Shown: positions 1-8,676 of the stretch, piece by piece
Layout of the letters: every line of letters starts with the position of its first letter
Position numbering within the stretch: position 1 is the stretch's first letter
From: Roseibium aquae
GTDB lineage: Bacteria; Pseudomonadota; Alphaproteobacteria; Rhizobiales; Stappiaceae
DNA length: 64,000 nucleotides
Direction: 5' to 3'
Assembly (NCBI RefSeq): GCF_008711285.1
Contig: NZ_VXDC01000001.1
Location: 248,001-312,000, forward strand
Notes under the pieces: model-generated
Told to the model about the DNA's origin: nothing
Databases searched by the model: none
The model's input: only the letters and a program-made list of their open reading frames with translations
Made by a program: the position numbers and the translations under genes

Positions 1-990
1 CAGGACAAGGCCGTTGAATTCAAAGACCAACTCGGCTTTGCCCGCGCCACCGACAGTTGGGAGGACCTGATCCGCGATTCGCGCGTCGACATCGTGTGCA
101 TCACCACTCCGAACAAGGCGCACAAGGAGATGGCGACGGCCGCACTCGCGGCGGGAAAGCACGTTCATCTGGAAAAACCGATGGCGTTGACGCTCGAGGA
201 TGCGCAGGCTCTCACGCTTCAGGCGGAAAAGGCGGGGGTTAGAACGATCGTCGGTTACAATTATCTGCACAATCCGGCGATCACGCACGCCCGCAAACTC
301 ATCGCCGAGGGAGCTATTGGCCGGATCGTGCATTTTCGCGGCATGGTCGATGAGGACTATCAGGCCGATCCCGATCTCGCCTGGACCTGGCGCGCCACCA
401 CCGCGGATGCCGGCCTCGGCACGCTTGGGGATCTTGGCTGCCACCTTGTCTCACTCGCCACGGAGCTTGTCGGGCCAGTGGAAAGCCTGATCGCGGAGAC
501 CCGCACGGTCCATCAAACGCGGCCGCTGGGCGAGGGGAGCCTTGAGCGCAGGGCGGTCGAAAACGAGGACATTGCATCTGCGCTCCTGACCTTCGAAAAC
601 GGGGTTCACGGTATCATCTCCACTTCCCGCAGTGCCTGGGGCCGCAAGTCCTATATCGCGTTTGAGGTTCACGGCACGAAGGGCATGATCACCTTCGACC
701 AGGAACGAATGAACGAGCTCCGGCTCTACCAAAACCATGGACCGGCCGCCGAGCAGGGGTTCAAGACGCTTCTGACCGGACCCGCCCATCCGCCATATGG
801 TGCCTTCGTCCCCGCGGCCGGACACCAGCTTGGCTTCAACGATCTGAAGGTGATCGAGGCGCGGGAATTGCTCCGGGCGATTGTGGAAGGTCGCGCCGCC
901 CAGCCCTCCTTCGCGGATGCATATCATTTCGAAGCCGTCATACATGCAATCGCGCGATCGGGCCAAACCGGTACCCGGATCCACCTTTGA
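1..990 (+). CDS. Gfo/Idh/MocA family oxidoreductase (5' truncated)
   Basis: The reading frame is open from base 1, so the start and the N-terminal Rossmann GxGxxG turn lie outside the window. The visible part reads VDIVCITTPN, then HVHLEKPMALT, the conserved EKP motif that contacts nicotinamide and substrate in Gfo/Idh/MocA enzymes, followed by the typical C-terminal alpha/beta substrate domain. Family members are cytosolic NAD(P)-dependent dehydrogenases of sugars, inositols or similar polyols. The substrate cannot be told from sequence. It lies outside the photosynthesis cluster and shows no link to it. Confidence 0.85.
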   Translation, partial: QDKAVEFKDQLGFARATDSWEDLIRDSRVDIVCITTPNKAHKEMATAALAAGKHVHLEKPMALTLEDAQALTLQAEKAGVRTIVGYNYLHNPAITHARKLIAEGAIGRIVHFRGMVDEDYQADPDLAWTWRATTADAGLGTLGDLGCHLVSLATELVGPVESLIAETRTVHQTRPLGEGSLERRAVENEDIASALLTFENGVHGIISTSRSAWGRKSYIAFEVHGTKGMITFDQERMNELRLYQNHGPAAEQGFKTLLTGPAHPPYGAFVPAAGHQLGFNDLKVIEARELLRAIVEGRAAQPSFADAYHFEAVIHAIARSGQTGTRIHL

Positions 991-1105
991 AGACGGTCGG
1001 GCGGAAGACTCTGTGGTGGGAAAGCCGGGCCGCGTCTGAAATTGACGTGAAATCGACCTGTTTTCCACGCATGGTCGATGCGAACGTGGACTGAAGGAGC
1101 GCGCC

Positions 1106-1777
1106 ATGAACACGATCGATGCGGCCAAGCCTGAGGACTATCTTCAGATCGACATTGTGTCGGATGTCGTGTGCCCCTGGTGCGTGATCGGTTTCAAGCA
1201 GCTTGAGCAGGCGATCCATCAGACCGGAACGCCGGCCACGGTGAAGTGGCACCCTTTTGAACTCAATCCGAACATGGCCGAGGACGGCGAAAACCTGCGC
1301 GATCATATTCACCGGAAATATGGGCTGGATGAGGCCGCCTCGGCCCAGACCCGTGAGCGCCTCACCGCCCTCGGGCTCGAGCTGGGTTTTGCCTTCAACT
1401 ACAGCGATGACATGCGCATGGTGAATACCTTCCGGGCGCATCAACTGCTCCACTGGGCCGGGCCTTACGGCAAGGAGCACCCCTTGAAAATGGCTCTTTT
1501 CGAGGCCTATTTCATCCGCCATGAGGACCTGAACGATCTCACTGTGCTGGGGGAAATCGCCCAAGGTGTGGGACTGAACCCCGCCGAGGCGCAAGACGTG
1601 CTTTCGGACGGGCGGTTTGCCCAGACCGTGCGCCAGGAGGAGAAGTTCTTTACAGATCAAGGCATTCAGGGGGTTCCGGCGGTTATTTTCGACCGGCGGC
1701 ACCTGGTCAGCGGGGCGCAGGGTGTCGATGCGTATGTGTCCATTCTCAGGCAGTTGAACGGCCATTTCAGCACTTGA
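1106..1777 (+). CDS. DsbA-family (FrnE-like) thiol oxidoreductase
   Basis: A 223-residue thioredoxin-fold protein. Near the N-terminus is DVVCPWCVIG, a CPWC redox motif followed by the G-x-x-x-L/F pattern of the FrnE/2-hydroxychromene-2-carboxylate isomerase branch. The cis-Pro loop is QGVPAVIFD near residue 190, followed by SGAQG, typical of this branch. No signal peptide is visible, so it is probably cytosolic, unlike classical DsbA. The start is supported by GAAGGAG-like purines about 8 bases upstream. It stands alone on the plus strand and converges with the following SDR gene. The exact substrate is unknown. Confidence 0.85.
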   Translation: MNTIDAAKPEDYLQIDIVSDVVCPWCVIGFKQLEQAIHQTGTPATVKWHPFELNPNMAEDGENLRDHIHRKYGLDEAASAQTRERLTALGLELGFAFNYSDDMRMVNTFRAHQLLHWAGPYGKEHPLKMALFEAYFIRHEDLNDLTVLGEIAQGVGLNPAEAQDVLSDGRFAQTVRQEEKFFTDQGIQGVPAVIFDRRHLVSGAQGVDAYVSILRQLNGHFST

Positions 1778-1813
1778 GAGCCTGCCGCGCGGCCGGCCGT
1801 ATTCCCGCCTGGC

Positions 1814-2578
1814 CTAGCCGGTTACCGCAACACCTCCGTCCACGACGAGGGACTGGCCCGTCATTGCGGCGCTGGCCTGCGAGGCAAGAAACAGAACCGG
1901 GTCGACGATGTCCGCGGGCGCTAGCTCGCGTTTCAGACATTGGCGTTCGATATGGGCCGCGAGTTTTTCAGGTGTTGCCCATAGGTCTTTTTGACGCTTG
2001 GTGAGGACCCAGCCGGGCGCAATGGCATTGACCCGGATTCCATCGGGGCCGAATTCGCGGGCAAGGCTTCGAGTCAGGCCGTTTATGCCGGAATTTGCCG
2101 CCGCGTAGCCGGGAAACCCGGCGGCACCCATCATGTAGGCTATGGAGGAAAAATTGACGATTGACCCGCCCCCAGCAAGGCGCATGCCCGCTATGGCGTG
2201 CTGACAGGCGAAGAAATAGGCCTTGAGGTTCACCGCCTGGCACCAGTCCCAGAATTCTTCCGTCACCTTTTCGGTATCATGGCGTTGATCGTTGGCGGCG
2301 TTGTTGACCAACACAGTGATGGGGCCGTTCATCTCCGCCGCCTCGTCCATCGCCCTCTTCAGCGCGGGTATTTCCGTGATGTCGCAGGGAATGAAGAACG
2401 GCCGGGAACCATGCTTGCGTTCCATTTGGTCGCAAAAAGCTGCGGCATCTGTTCTCTGGACGAAGGCGACTTTCGAGCCCTGGGCCATGAACCCCTCGGT
2501 GAGGGCGGCGCCGATTCCAGATCCTCCGCCTGTAATAAAGACGGAAGTGTCCTTGAGATCTGGAAACATGGCCGGCAT
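1814..2578 (-). CDS. SDR-family oxidoreductase with altered active site
   Basis: A 254-residue short-chain dehydrogenase/reductase. It has the cofactor motif TGGGSGIG, the NNAAN segment, the catalytic Ser in NFSS and C-terminal SLVVDGG. The catalytic motif that should read YxxxK reads YAAAN, so the Lys is Asn; the codon is AAT on the minus strand near 2077-2079. The start at 2578 is chosen because GGGAG lies 7-8 bases upstream; an in-frame ATG at 2620 lacks this. Catalysis may be weakened or altered. The substrate is unknown. The gene converges with the DsbA-family gene and is divergent from tspO. Confidence 0.85.
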   Translation of the reverse strand: MPAMFPDLKDTSVFITGGGSGIGAALTEGFMAQGSKVAFVQRTDAAAFCDQMERKHGSRPFFIPCDITEIPALKRAMDEAAEMNGPITVLVNNAANDQRHDTEKVTEEFWDWCQAVNLKAYFFACQHAIAGMRLAGGGSIVNFSSIAYMMGAAGFPGYAAANSGINGLTRSLAREFGPDGIRVNAIAPGWVLTKRQKDLWATPEKLAAHIERQCLKRELAPADIVDPVLFLASQASAAMTGQSLVVDGGVAVTG

Positions 2579-2767
2579 GCGAGGGCTCCCTTTTTCGATC
2601 TGACTGACGGGCGTGACCATGATCTCAGGGCCATCTGTGATTCATCCGGGCGACACTGTCATGCTTTCCGCGCCTTGATCAACTGTCGTCCATGAGCCAT
2701 ATGCATGCCCAGCCGCCCCGGTTCTCATTCAAGGGCAAGCGGGTTGCGGTTCAACAGGGTAGGTCCC

Positions 2768-3238
2768 ATGCTTTCCGCAATCGTCATCGCAGTCATGGTT
2801 TTCGCCACCGCAACGACCGGTGGGATCTTCAAGCCTGGCGATTGGTATCTTTCCTTGCGAAAACCAATCTGGACGCCCCCGAGCTGGGCGTTTCCCGTTG
2901 TCTGGACCATCCTCTATTGCATGATCGGTTATTCCGGTTGGCTGGTCTGGCAGCAGCAGGGCCTTGGGATCGCGATGGCGGTCTGGACGCTCCAGCTCGT
3001 CTTGAACGCCGCGTGGTCCTGGATCTTTTTTGGCCTGAAGCGAATGGATATCGCGTTTATTGATGTCTGCTTCATGTGGGCGGCCATAGTCGTTTACATC
3101 ATTGCCGCCTGGCCTGTTTCACCGACGGCTTCCCTTTTGTTTGTGCCCTATCTGGTATGGACAACCATTGCGGCGACGCTGAACAGGGTCGTGTGGCAAA
3201 TGAACCTGGATCAGGCTCGTGGCCCGGCCACCGGGTGA
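2768..3238 (+). CDS. tspO: TspO/MBR-family tryptophan-rich sensory protein
   Basis: A 156-residue integral membrane protein with five predicted hydrophobic helices. The Trp-rich family signature is clear: GDWYLSLRKPIWTPPSWAFP, then WTILYCMIGYSGWLVW. TspO binds porphyrins and, in Rhodobacter, tunes pigment gene expression in response to oxygen; in purple bacteria it is often encoded in the photosynthesis cluster (also called crtK). The start at 2768 matches the usual family N-terminus; an upstream in-frame ATG at 2705 adds a non-conserved extension. It converges with the bchP operon. No PpsR-type palindrome is visible upstream. Confidence 0.93.
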   Translation: MLSAIVIAVMVFATATTGGIFKPGDWYLSLRKPIWTPPSWAFPVVWTILYCMIGYSGWLVWQQQGLGIAMAVWTLQLVLNAAWSWIFFGLKRMDIAFIDVCFMWAAIVVYIIAAWPVSPTASLLFVPYLVWTTIAATLNRVVWQMNLDQARGPATG

Positions 3239-3340
3239 GCCTTCGGTGCTTGCCTTTCTGAGAAAGTCAGGCGGAAACTCAGTCTTGGAGGCACATTTCT
3301 GGCGTCGGCCTGGGCACGCCGGCCGGAACCAGCCAAACAG

Positions 3341-3637
3341 TCAGGTCCGTCCGCTGTCCTGCGGTTTGGGAAACAGACGGCCCGTCAGATCGAGCGTGTG
3401 GCAAGTCAGGGCAAAGAGCAGCCAGACGACGATCGAAACCGTCCCCGCGCCACTGAGAGCCGCATGTAAAGCGCCAAGCAGCGCGAATCCCGCTCCAAGG
3501 GTCAACAGGAGCTTCATCGGGGCCCGCAACCGTTTGCGAAAGAGGGCGATGAGCACCGCCTCTACGACTATCACGGCGGAGGCGATCAGAACAATGTCCC
3601 CCGATATGACGAGCCTATCGAACCAAGCGGGCAGCAT
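3341..3637 (-). CDS. Small hydrophobic membrane protein downstream of bchP
   Basis: A 98-residue protein starting at MLPAWFDRLV only 2 bases after the bchP stop, so it is almost certainly the last gene of the bchG-bch2-bchP operon. It shows about three hydrophobic stretches (residues 12-32, 42-60 and 65-82) separated by a basic RKRLRAP loop. I do not recognise a named family. It resembles other small PGC membrane proteins only in size. A longer in-frame ORF starting at 4048 is an antisense extension into bchP and is not supported. A role in pigment-protein assembly is only a guess. Confidence 0.7.
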   Translation of the reverse strand: MLPAWFDRLVISGDIVLIASAVIVVEAVLIALFRKRLRAPMKLLLTLGAGFALLGALHAALSGAGTVSIVVWLLFALTCHTLDLTGRLFPKPQDSGRT

Positions 3638-3639
3638 GT

Positions 3640-4836
3640 CTAACGAGCCCCCGCCCCAATCCCCAGAAGCTGTTGCATATCCTTGATGGCCACACGGACA
3701 TGGGCCATCGGATCCTTTTTCACGAGCTTCTTGTTGAGATAGGATTCCCAGGTCAGCCGCTGGATGTCCGCGTCCTTGCACAAGGTCACGAATTTTTCGC
3801 GGCGCTTGTCGGAACTGTACCAGAAATACTGCATGAAGCCGAGGATCATGAAGACCCGGCCATGGCCTTTCATGAAGGCCTTTCGAATGCTGGCCAGCTC
3901 CCGGGCCCGGCCGCTCGCCAGATACCGCTGTGCGGCGTCGGCGGCGAGCGCTCCTGAGTGCATGGCGTAGAAAATGCCTTCCCCAGAAGAGGGCGCAACC
4001 ACGCCCGCAGCATCGCCAATCAACACAACATTCCGGCCGTTGTCCCATTTCCGCATGGGCTTCAGCGGCAGGGGGGCGCCTTCTCTGCGAATTGTGGTGT
4101 TGCCCTCCAGCCCGAACCGGCTCCGGATAAGGGCGGTCGCGTCCTTCAAGTCATGGCCTTTCACCGCCGTGCCGACACCCACACTGGTCTGGTGACCATG
4201 GGGAAAGACCCAGCCGTAAAAATCGGGCGAGACAGCGCCGTCGTAGATAACCTCGCATTGGGTCGGGTCGAAATCGGACCCGGCAACCGGCTCGGGTGAC
4301 TCGATAATCTCATGGTAGGCGAAAACGTATTTCGGACGTTTGTTCGGTCCGAAGATTGATCGCCTTACACCTGAGTTCGCGCCATCGGCACCGATCACCA
4401 TCCGGGCCGTAACGGTTTCGGTCGTCTTGCGGTCAGTCTCAAGCGTTACCCGAACGGTGTTGAGATCCGCATCTTCCAGATGCTTGAAACTCGCCCGCAT
4501 CCTGACGGCACCGGCCTTTTCCGCCCGGTCTCGCAGATAGGGGTCGAAATCCTCACGATCGACCATGCCCACATAGCCAATATCGCCGATTTCCATGCCA
4601 ACCTTTTGGCCGCTTGGCCCGGTCATGCGGGCCCGGCGAACCCTCGCCTTGATCTGAGCAGGGTCGATTTCGAACTCCCGCATCGCATTGGAAGGAATTG
4701 CGCCTCCGCACGGCTTGATGCGGCCTTCCTTGTCGACCAGAAGCGTCTTCACGCCTGCGGAGGCAAGCCGTTCCGCAGCGGTTGCTCCAGCCGGGCCACC
4801 TCCCACCACCACCACATCGTAATCTGTCTGTCTCAT
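3640..4836 (-). CDS. bchP: Geranylgeranyl diphosphate/bacteriochlorophyll reductase BchP
   Basis: A 398-residue FAD-dependent reductase that saturates the geranylgeranyl tail of bacteriochlorophyll a to phytyl. The N-terminal dinucleotide motif is DVVVVGGGPAGATAAERLA, followed by PCGGAIPSN, typical of the geranylgeranyl reductase family, and a second FAD motif VVLIGDAAGVVAPSSGEGI near residue 280. The start at 4836 places the FAD motif about 5 residues in, as in homologues. It follows bch2 by only a few bases and lies in the bchG-bch2-bchP order known from Rhodobacter. Confidence 0.97.
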   Translation of the reverse strand: MRQTDYDVVVVGGGPAGATAAERLASAGVKTLLVDKEGRIKPCGGAIPSNAMREFEIDPAQIKARVRRARMTGPSGQKVGMEIGDIGYVGMVDREDFDPYLRDRAEKAGAVRMRASFKHLEDADLNTVRVTLETDRKTTETVTARMVIGADGANSGVRRSIFGPNKRPKYVFAYHEIIESPEPVAGSDFDPTQCEVIYDGAVSPDFYGWVFPHGHQTSVGVGTAVKGHDLKDATALIRSRFGLEGNTTIRREGAPLPLKPMRKWDNGRNVVLIGDAAGVVAPSSGEGIFYAMHSGALAADAAQRYLASGRARELASIRKAFMKGHGRVFMILGFMQYFWYSSDKRREKFVTLCKDADIQRLTWESYLNKKLVKKDPMAHVRVAIKDMQQLLGIGAGAR

Positions 4837-4840
4837 TGTA

Positions 4841-6199
4841 TTACTCCGCAGGTTCGAGGCCAGGAGAAGGAAAGGCCGGAAGGTCCGCATTGCTGGCCGT
4901 CCCGGCCTTGATCCGCAGCGCAACGAGGGCCGCCAGAAGGAAAAGAACCGCTTCCAGAGAAAAAACGATCAGGAACGATGTTCCGTCGTCGCCGGTCATC
5001 AACCGCGACAGATCGAGAAGCACGGTCCCGGCGAAGCCGCCAAGCCCGAAGGAAAGGGCCTGGGCCGCGCCCCAAACGCCCATTCGGATGCCGGTCTGAT
5101 TTCCGCCGTTGCCTCCCGCAAGCATCATCATCGACCCGATGGCCGCGACGGCGAAGGCGCCGTTTGCCAACCCGAGCGTGAAGATGTTGGCGGCGAGGGG
5201 CCAATTGGGCGCCACCGTCGCGGCGAAGGCGAGGGCGGCAAGTGCGGCCGCGGAGGCGACACAGCCCCAAACCGTGAAGAGCCTCAGGATCAACGGTTTG
5301 CGCCTTGACAGAACGGTCCCAAGGACCCCGACCAATGCCATGCCAAGCAGAACACCGCCATGTTGCAGGCCGGACAGTTTGGTTGTTTCGCCGGGTGTCA
5401 GGCCGAACAAGAGCCCGCCGAACGGTTCAAGGATCAGGTCCTGCGTGCTGTAGGCAAGCATCGACATGAAAACGAACACGGTGAAAAGCCGGGCTTCCGG
5501 GTCGGCCCATGTGTCCTTGAGATTTTCGAAGAAGGAGGTGGCCGGTCGCGCCGTGCGCTGTCCTTGGGATGTCGAGTGACGTTCGATGCCCCATACGGCT
5601 AGGCAGGTCAGCAGAAAGGCAAGCAGTCCGGTCGCTCCGGTCACGATGATCAGCCGGGCAAAAGAAAACGGATCGAGAAACAGGCCGGACACGATCGCGG
5701 TGACGACGATGCCGCCGATCATCATCATCCAGACAATGGTCGCCGCGGCCGGGCGCCGGTGGACTGCCGTGCGATCCGCGAGCAAGGCCAGAAGCGAAGT
5801 GCCGCACGCCCCGACACCCAGTCCGATGAAGGTGAACGCGCCGAATGCGAGCGCAAGACCGGCAATGAGGTTTCGCTCGATCACAACCGGGCTGGCGGCA
5901 GCCAGCAGGCCCCCGGTTGCCAGAATGGCCATCCCGCCGATGATCCAGCGGGTACGGCCGCCGCCCCGATCGGATTGATGGCCCCAAAGGGGGCGCGAGA
6001 TCTGGATGGCATAGTGCCAGCCGACCAAAAGGCCAGGGATGATGGCCGCCAGCGACAACTCCACCATCATTACCCGGTTCAAGGTGGAGGTGGTCAGAAC
6101 AATGATGGATCCGAGCGCGGCTTGAACCAGGCCGAGGCGTATGATGGAGATCCAACCGAGCCCCCTGCCTGTACTGCCGGCGCAGGATGTGCTGACCAT
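4841..6199 (-). CDS. BCD-family MFS protein (Bch2/ORF428, PucC-LhaA family)
   Basis: A 452-residue polytopic membrane protein of the bacteriochlorophyll delivery branch of the major facilitator superfamily. The family signature LNRVMMVELSLAAIIPGLLV follows the first helix, and PLWGHQSDRGGGRTRWIIGG marks the MFS loop 2-3 motif. Position between bchG and bchP matches ORF428/bch2 of R. capsulatus, a homologue of PucC and LhaA. Those proteins help assemble light-harvesting complexes, so pigment handling in the inner membrane is likely. It is one of two family members in this window (see lhaA at 18630). Confidence 0.92.
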   Translation of the reverse strand: MVSTSCAGSTGRGLGWISIIRLGLVQAALGSIIVLTTSTLNRVMMVELSLAAIIPGLLVGWHYAIQISRPLWGHQSDRGGGRTRWIIGGMAILATGGLLAAASPVVIERNLIAGLALAFGAFTFIGLGVGACGTSLLALLADRTAVHRRPAAATIVWMMMIGGIVVTAIVSGLFLDPFSFARLIIVTGATGLLAFLLTCLAVWGIERHSTSQGQRTARPATSFFENLKDTWADPEARLFTVFVFMSMLAYSTQDLILEPFGGLLFGLTPGETTKLSGLQHGGVLLGMALVGVLGTVLSRRKPLILRLFTVWGCVASAAALAALAFAATVAPNWPLAANIFTLGLANGAFAVAAIGSMMMLAGGNGGNQTGIRMGVWGAAQALSFGLGGFAGTVLLDLSRLMTGDDGTSFLIVFSLEAVLFLLAALVALRIKAGTASNADLPAFPSPGLEPAE

Positions 6200-6228
6200 C
6201 TCTCCCTACCTCTTAGTTGGGGGTCCCA

Positions 6229-7131
6229 TCACGGGGACAGGTTGTTGAGTGCCATTGCCGAGACCATCATCCCAGAGACATACAGGCCGACGCCGACCGC
6301 CGAGTACCAAATGGCGTTTTTTACGGGATCCTTGAGGAACCGGGGCAAGGCGAGCATTTGAAGACCGATCAGGATCGATACGATGCTGGCCGAGATCACC
6401 GATCCGAGGACGATGAGAACAGCAACAACGCCCGCCTGCGCCGCCAGCATGACGCCGCCGGTGACAAAGGCGGCCCGCCGGGTGCCCAGTTGCACGGGCA
6501 GCGTGGCAACGCCCATCTGCTTGTCGCCCTCGATTGCCTTGAAGTCATTGATGGTCATGATGCCATGCGCGCCGATGCCGTACAGAAGGGCAACAAGCAT
6601 GACAGGACCCGGTGCCAGGGCGCCAAGGCTCGCGCAGGCAGCGGTAATCCAAGGCAACGTTTCATAGGAAAAGCCGACCGCGCCATTTCCGATCCAGCCG
6701 TTCAGCTTGAAGCGAAACGGCGGCATGCTGTAGCCCCAGGCCAGCAGCAAACCCAAAAGCGCCGCGAAGAAGACCCATGGACCAAGCAAAGCCGCGACAG
6801 CCAGAGACAAAAGCGAACCGATAAAGGAAATCCAAAGACCCCATCGGCCGGGCATACGGCCCGACGGGATCACGCGATCCGGTTCATTGATGGCGTCCAC
6901 GTGCCGGTCGAACCAATCGTTGATCGCCTGACTCGTACCGCAAAGCAGAGGTCCGGCAAGCAATACGCCAAGACTGACTTCAAACCAGCGGCCATTGGCA
7001 CCACCCACCGAGACTGCGCCGCAGGCATAAGCCCACATCGGCGGAAACCATGTGACCGGCTTCAGCAGGGCCAGAACGGCGCTTGGCGCGGGGTATTTGC
7101 CCCACGTGGAAAGGGCGGGCTGCAGTGACAT
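6229..7131 (-). CDS. bchG: Bacteriochlorophyll synthase BchG
   Basis: A 300-residue UbiA-family polyprenyltransferase that esterifies bacteriochlorophyllide a with geranylgeranyl diphosphate in the membrane. The first Asp-rich motif is INDWFDRHVDAINEPDRVIP near residue 78, and the second is NDFKAIEGDKQMGVATLPV near residue 205. About eight transmembrane helices are visible. It is the first gene of the bchG-bch2-bchP operon on the minus strand. A perfect TGT-N12-ACA PpsR-type palindrome lies 30 bases upstream of its start, so it probably has its own redox-controlled promoter after ppsR. Confidence 0.97.
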   Translation of the reverse strand: MSLQPALSTWGKYPAPSAVLALLKPVTWFPPMWAYACGAVSVGGANGRWFEVSLGVLLAGPLLCGTSQAINDWFDRHVDAINEPDRVIPSGRMPGRWGLWISFIGSLLSLAVAALLGPWVFFAALLGLLLAWGYSMPPFRFKLNGWIGNGAVGFSYETLPWITAACASLGALAPGPVMLVALLYGIGAHGIMTINDFKAIEGDKQMGVATLPVQLGTRRAAFVTGGVMLAAQAGVVAVLIVLGSVISASIVSILIGLQMLALPRFLKDPVKNAIWYSAVGVGLYVSGMMVSAMALNNLSP

Positions 7132-7160
7132 GCCCGAAGTTTAGGATTGGGGTCTTGAAG

Positions 7161-7178
7161 TGTCAATTGAAATTGACA
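7161..7178. promoter_or_regulatory. PpsR/CrtJ-type operator upstream of bchG
   Basis: The sequence TGTCAATTGAAATTGACA is an exact TGT-N12-ACA palindrome, the consensus bound by PpsR/CrtJ. It lies between ppsR (ending at 7202) and the bchG start at 7131. A weaker copy, TGT-N12-ACG, is at 7180-7197. PpsR sites usually occur in pairs 8 bp apart; here the second copy is almost adjacent, so the pairing is non-canonical. Confidence 0.8.
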
Positions 7179-7201
7179 GTGTAAAGAAAAATAGACGCGT
7201 C

Positions 7202-8665
7202 TTATTTTGACCCGTCATAATCCTCCAAGCCGTGACGCTTGAGCTTGATATAAAGGCTCTGCCGGCTCAGGCCCAAAAGATCGGCGGCCGAAGCACGATT
7301 GTTTTCGGTCTGCTTGAGGGCTGCCTCTATGCAGAGTTTTTCGATCACATCCGCGGATTCGCGAATGAGTTCCTTCAATGGCACCCGGCCAATAAGCTCC
7401 GCAAAATCCGAGGTTGCCGTATGATGCGGTGTCCCGCGAACGCGTTGTCCCGCATCGCGCGGGTTCTGTTCATTGACAAGGATGACCACCCGGGGATCCG
7501 CATAAGCTGTGTCCATAAGGGCATTCAGGCGGACCGGCCGTGTGGCGCCGAGCCCATCCCTGAGAGCGGATTGAAAGAGCCCCACTTCGCCCTCGTCCTG
7601 GAGGCGCGACAACAGAACCTGCATGTCGACATTCGAAGCACCGAGCCAGTTATTGATGTTCCGGCCAATGACCTGGTTGCGGCTGAGAACATGCAAGAGA
7701 TCCAGAAAACGGTCATTGACCGTGAGAACAATGCCTTTTGCATCGGTCAACACGCCTGGCTCGGGAACCGCATCCAGCCAGTCGTGCCTGGCATAAGCCA
7801 AACCGTTTTCCATTTGGGCGCCGGTGTTGGCGGGGTGGAGTGTCAAAAGAAAATTGACTTGGCCACTTTCCCGGTAGGGCGCGATGATCAGAACGAGTTC
7901 TTCATCGTCGGCCATACGCCGGGCGTGAATGGTCCGTTCGATGCCCTTGTCCCGCGCGGTTCCAAGCGCGCTCGCAATGGCGTCACGGTCTGTTTTCTTG
8001 AACAACGATGCCAAGCTTTCGCCCGCAAGTTTGCCTTGCGAGACGCCCAGCAACATGCCTGCGGAGGAATTGCCGTCCAGAATGCGCCGCTGGTCACCAT
8101 CCACAACAAGAACGCCGCGGTCCAGTTTTTGAAAGATGATCCGATAGCGCGCTTCCGCTTCCCGAATGCGCCGGTATTCGCCTTCGAGCTCGAATTGGGC
8201 CTGGATCAGTTGTTGTTGTATTTCGGCAAATCTCCGCAGATCCCTGCCAAAAGCCAGCAAGCCGTCGAAGCCGTCGACCTTTGCCAGAATGTATTCGACC
8301 GGCAAGTCCGGCAGGCCTTTGTGTCGATGGTTCAGGTGATGGGGACGGCTGACGCCCGTCTTCATGCATTCATCGAGAAGCGCATCGATTTTCTCAAAGC
8401 ACTCTGGCGTGACACTGTTCCGCCAAGGCTGTCCGATCCACGACTCGGGACGATAATTGGAAACAGCCTCGTCGCGAAAGGCAACGTCCTGCACCTTGCC
8501 GTCCAAAGCTATAATGAGGGTGATGTCCGCCCCAAGGGAGACGAGGCCAAGCGCGGTGCCGGCCGGCAATCCATCGAAGAGCCGACTGGAGTGTTGAAAC
8601 TCCGTATGAGTCGATTTCGACGGCGCTTTATCCATATGTCCATCCGGCATAGGCCCCGATCTCAT
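7202..8665 (-). CDS. ppsR: Photosynthesis gene repressor PpsR/CrtJ
   Basis: A 487-residue aerobic repressor of bch, crt and puf genes. PAS-like modules span about residues 30-140, 165-280 and 290-400, with a Gln-rich helical linker (RFAEIQQQLIQAQFELEGEY) between the first two. A FIS-type helix-turn-helix is at the C-terminus (NNRASAADLLGLSRQSLYIK). The redox Cys of the DNA-binding region is present (Cys445 in KLCIEAAL), but no Cys occurs between residues 101 and 444, where CrtJ has its second redox Cys. ATGs at 8650 and 8635 are alternative starts. It follows ppaA by 11 bases. Confidence 0.95.
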   Translation of the reverse strand: MRSGPMPDGHMDKAPSKSTHTEFQHSSRLFDGLPAGTALGLVSLGADITLIIALDGKVQDVAFRDEAVSNYRPESWIGQPWRNSVTPECFEKIDALLDECMKTGVSRPHHLNHRHKGLPDLPVEYILAKVDGFDGLLAFGRDLRRFAEIQQQLIQAQFELEGEYRRIREAEARYRIIFQKLDRGVLVVDGDQRRILDGNSSAGMLLGVSQGKLAGESLASLFKKTDRDAIASALGTARDKGIERTIHARRMADDEELVLIIAPYRESGQVNFLLTLHPANTGAQMENGLAYARHDWLDAVPEPGVLTDAKGIVLTVNDRFLDLLHVLSRNQVIGRNINNWLGASNVDMQVLLSRLQDEGEVGLFQSALRDGLGATRPVRLNALMDTAYADPRVVILVNEQNPRDAGQRVRGTPHHTATSDFAELIGRVPLKELIRESADVIEKLCIEAALKQTENNRASAADLLGLSRQSLYIKLKRHGLEDYDGSK

Positions 8666-8676
8666 TTAAAACGGAG

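Noticed and set aside
3638-4048. N-terminal extension of the small membrane protein ORF into bchP
   Set aside because: This part is a frame shadow of bchP; the internal ATG at 3637 gives a clean hydrophobic protein.
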